NCBI GenBank assembly: GCA_959599635.1
Contig: CAUGJN010000088.1
Location: forward strand, 1-7,659
Length of the DNA: 7,659 nt
Direction: 5' to 3'
DNA from: an uncultured Collinsella sp.
GTDB lineage: Bacteria; Actinomycetota; Coriobacteriia; Coriobacteriales; Coriobacteriaceae
The translations under genes were made by a program, and so were the position numbers. Under the pieces are notes generated by a model. The model was not told the origin of the DNA and searched no databases. It saw only the letters and a list, made by a program, of their open reading frames with translations. Below are positions 6,171 through 7,659 of the stretch, in pieces; the stretch's first letter is position 1; the number at the start of each line of letters is the position of its first letter.

Positions 6171-6236
6171 GAAAAGCTCCCTTCGGGCTTGTTGGAATCG
6201 AACGTGTATCCGATTCCAACGTACCCAAAGGGAGCT
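6171..6236 (-). promoter_or_regulatory. Leader hairpin with U-tract that sequesters the ribosome binding site
   Basis: Read on the minus strand, AGCTCCCTT (6236-6228) pairs with AAGGGAGCT (6183-6175). CCC/GGG pairs follow (6224-6226 with 6185-6187), then a perfect 10-bp helix, CGATTCCAAC (6211-6220) with GTTGGAATCG (6191-6200), closed by a 10-nt loop. In total 22 base pairs form, with one mismatch and one 3x3 internal loop. The 3' arm contains the Shine-Dalgarno AAGGGAG of the HAD gene and runs into TTTT (6175-6172), just before the ATG at 6169. It can therefore act as a rho-independent attenuator, as a translation blocker, or both. I do not recognise a known riboswitch class. Confidence 0.7.
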
Positions 6237-6331
6237 CAAATAAGACCCCGCAGTCATAAACGTTACATGGACCTAGCAAATAGCTCACGCGTGCCAGAGG
6301 TCTCACGGTCGCGGCGTCAGGCGACACGCCA

Positions 6332-6402
6332 AAGAGTGTCACCGACGACTAGTCGTTTAAGAACGTCCCCGATGACTATAAGAACGTCCCCGATGACTAG
6401 TC
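6332..6402. repeat. REP-like gene-end repeat, right copy, with exact 21-bp tandem
   Basis: An exact tandem of two 21-bp units (6358-6378 and 6379-6399), each containing GAACGTCCCC followed by GATGACTA, is bounded by two GACTAGTC palindromes (6347-6354 and 6395-6402). Positions 6332-6378 are the inverted counterpart of 5265-5311 (about 41 of 47 identical). The adjoining segment can form a small stem, GACAC (6323-6327) with GTGTC (6336-6340). The right end overlaps the 3' end of the adenine deaminase gene: its TAG stop (6399-6397) is the middle of the distal GACTAGTC. The 95 bp between this block and the leader hairpin hold no gene and no clear promoter. Confidence 0.85.
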
Positions 6403-7659
6403 GGCGTAGGTGAAGGTGGTGACGTCGAACATGCCCTCGGGGCGGATGCGGAGCGTCGGAATCACCGGCAGGGGCAGAAAGATGATGCCCATGATGGGGT
6501 CGAGCGGCGGCTCGATGCCCATGGCACGCGCCTTGACCATAAAATCGTCGTGCTGCGCGGCGACATCCTCGGCCGTGCCCTCACTCATCAGACCACCAAG
6601 CGCCAGCGGGATACGCGCCACGACCTCGCCGTTGCGCACCAGCACGTGGCCACCCTGGCCAACAGCCTCGACGGCAGCCATCATATCGGCAGCGTTATCG
6701 CCCACGACGCACACGTTGTGCGAATCGTGGCCGATCGTCGAGGCGATGGCACCGCCCGTGATGGTAAAGCCGCGCACCCAGCCGCGACCGATATGCTTGC
6801 CGACCAGGCCCAGGCCAGCGGGACCATCGCCATCGGCGCCCTCGGCCTGCAGCGACACGCCGCGGCCATGGCGCTCGATAAGCATAATGCGGCGCAGGCC
6901 CTCGGCGCTTTCGGGGCGAGCCATACCCGTGATGGCCTTGCCCGGCACCACGTCGATCACGGCCTCACCCGGCTTAAAGGCATAGTCGAACACGTCGAGC
7001 GATAGCTTCGGCAGCTTAACGGAAGCGCGCAGCTCGTCGGCAAGGGCCGCAACCTCGGCCATCTCGGGTGCAATCTCGCCCACAAAGGTGCCGTCCTGCG
7101 CCACCAGAGCACCGGCGGCATATACGCGATGCGGAGCCGTGGCAAACGTCAAGTCATTGAGCACCAGCAGATCAGCACGCTTGCCCGGGGCAATCGCACC
7201 GCGGAGCTCGTGCGGGTCGCGACAGCCGTGGTCCAGGCCAAACGCCTCGGCTGTGGACAGGGACGCCATAGAGATGGCAACCACGGGGTCAATACCGGCC
7301 TCAATCGCTACGCGGCAGGCATTGTCGATCATACCGGTCGAAAGCGCGTCGGAGGGAGCACGGTCGTCGGTCGCAAAGCAGCAGCGGCGGGCACGGGCGG
7401 GGTTCTCCAGCAGCATCGGAGACAGGTTGGCCAGGTCATGGCTGCACGTACCCTCGCGCAGCATCACGTACATGCCGCGGGACAGCTTGTCGAGTGCCTC
7501 CTCGGGAATCGTCGACTCGTGGTCGGCGATAATGCCCGCTGCGGCATAGGCGTTGAGATCCTTACCGGCAACGAGCGGCGCGTGGCCGTCAACCTGCTTG
7601 GACGGCGTCTGGTTGGCAGCATCGATGCGAGCACAGGTCTCGGGGTCGGCCATAAAGAC
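6397..7659 (-). CDS. ade: Adenine deaminase, C-terminal 420 residues (partial)
   Basis: Converts adenine to hypoxanthine and ammonia (EC 3.5.4.2) in purine salvage. It is a cytoplasmic, metal-dependent amidohydrolase of the AdeC family. The frame is open to the right edge. Homology (VFMADPETCARIDAAN) already runs through the first Met at 7653, so the true start lies outside; the family is about 580 residues. Visible signatures are VDGHAPLVAGKDLNAY with His26 (visible numbering), DHE around His47, MLREGT, CCFATDDRAP with the Asp pair 98-99, APGKRADLLVL, and the C-terminal domain block TGGAIASTIGHDSHNVCVVG. The end LPLPVIPTLRIRPEGMFDVT matches the family's normal C-terminus, so the gene is not shortened by the repeat that supplies its TAG. 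Neighbours give no further pathway link. Confidence 0.93.
   Translation of the reverse strand, partial: VFMADPETCARIDAANQTPSKQVDGHAPLVAGKDLNAYAAAGIIADHESTIPEEALDKLSRGMYVMLREGTCSHDLANLSPMLLENPARARRCCFATDDRAPSDALSTGMIDNACRVAIEAGIDPVVAISMASLSTAEAFGLDHGCRDPHELRGAIAPGKRADLLVLNDLTFATAPHRVYAAGALVAQDGTFVGEIAPEMAEVAALADELRASVKLPKLSLDVFDYAFKPGEAVIDVVPGKAITGMARPESAEGLRRIMLIERHGRGVSLQAEGADGDGPAGLGLVGKHIGRGWVRGFTITGGAIASTIGHDSHNVCVVGDNAADMMAAVEAVGQGGHVLVRNGEVVARIPLALGGLMSEGTAEDVAAQHDDFMVKARAMGIEPPLDPIMGIIFLPLPVIPTLRIRPEGMFDVTTFTYAD

Noticed and set aside
5253..6402. CRISPR array or phase-variable invertible promoter
   Set aside because: Only a few copies, no regular repeat-spacer spacing and no cas genes. 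The inverted repeats enclose a whole gene and no invertase is present.
7651..7653. ATG at 7653-7651 as the adenine deaminase start
   Set aside because: The frame is open to the window edge and family-like sequence precedes this Met; the enzyme is normally about 160 residues longer at the N-terminus.

Overview
The window reads as chromosomal DNA of a high-GC anaerobic Actinomycetota. The class Coriobacteriia, and Collinsella-like gut bacteria in particular, fits best. This is inferred from strongly GC-biased third codon positions in the right-hand two thirds, the flavour of the protein sequences (clostridial-type citrate synthase, Cof-type HAD phosphatases, AdeC-type adenine deaminase) and the repeat type. 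No rRNA or other taxonomic marker is present, so the assignment is tentative. There is no tRNA, CRISPR array or intact mobile element.

Left third (1-2542), an accessory-looking and visibly less GC-rich region at its start. The 5' part of a membrane protein gene runs leftward off the edge (511 to 1). A divergent spacer with stacked palindromes and a candidate promoter follows. It drives a two-gene operon encoding a four-helix DUF2975 membrane protein (647-1159) and a small YozG-type XRE regulator (1169-1420). Directly against the regulator stop codon, in the same frame, lies a tyrosine recombinase that keeps its catalytic domain but lacks its N-terminal half (1421-2146). A 396-bp spacer without a gene then carries several GC-rich hairpins and ends in a candidate promoter/operator.

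Middle (2543-4388), core metabolism. A stand-alone ACT-domain protein (UPF0237 type) and a complete citrate synthase with all catalytic residues form a probable operon. It is closed by a textbook rho-independent terminator at 4350-4388.

Right part (4414-7659). Two Cof-type HAD phosphatases converge (4414-5256 on +, 5375-6169 on -). They are followed by the C-terminal 420 residues of adenine deaminase on the minus strand, whose 5' end lies beyond the window. Adenine deaminase salvages adenine to hypoxanthine, and the HAD enzymes probably dephosphorylate small phosphorylated metabolites; no shared pathway can be shown.

The most unusual signal is a short repeat family attached to gene ends. All three genes that terminate in the right part are followed, 5 to 16 nt after the stop codon and in the gene's own orientation, by the decamer GGGGACGTTC. 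In two of them the TAG stop lies inside the repeat unit. The copies also make a 47-bp inverted pair (41/47 identical by eye) around the second HAD gene. That gene additionally has a long leader hairpin whose 3' arm contains its Shine-Dalgarno sequence and runs into a U-tract, so it looks like an attenuator or translation switch.
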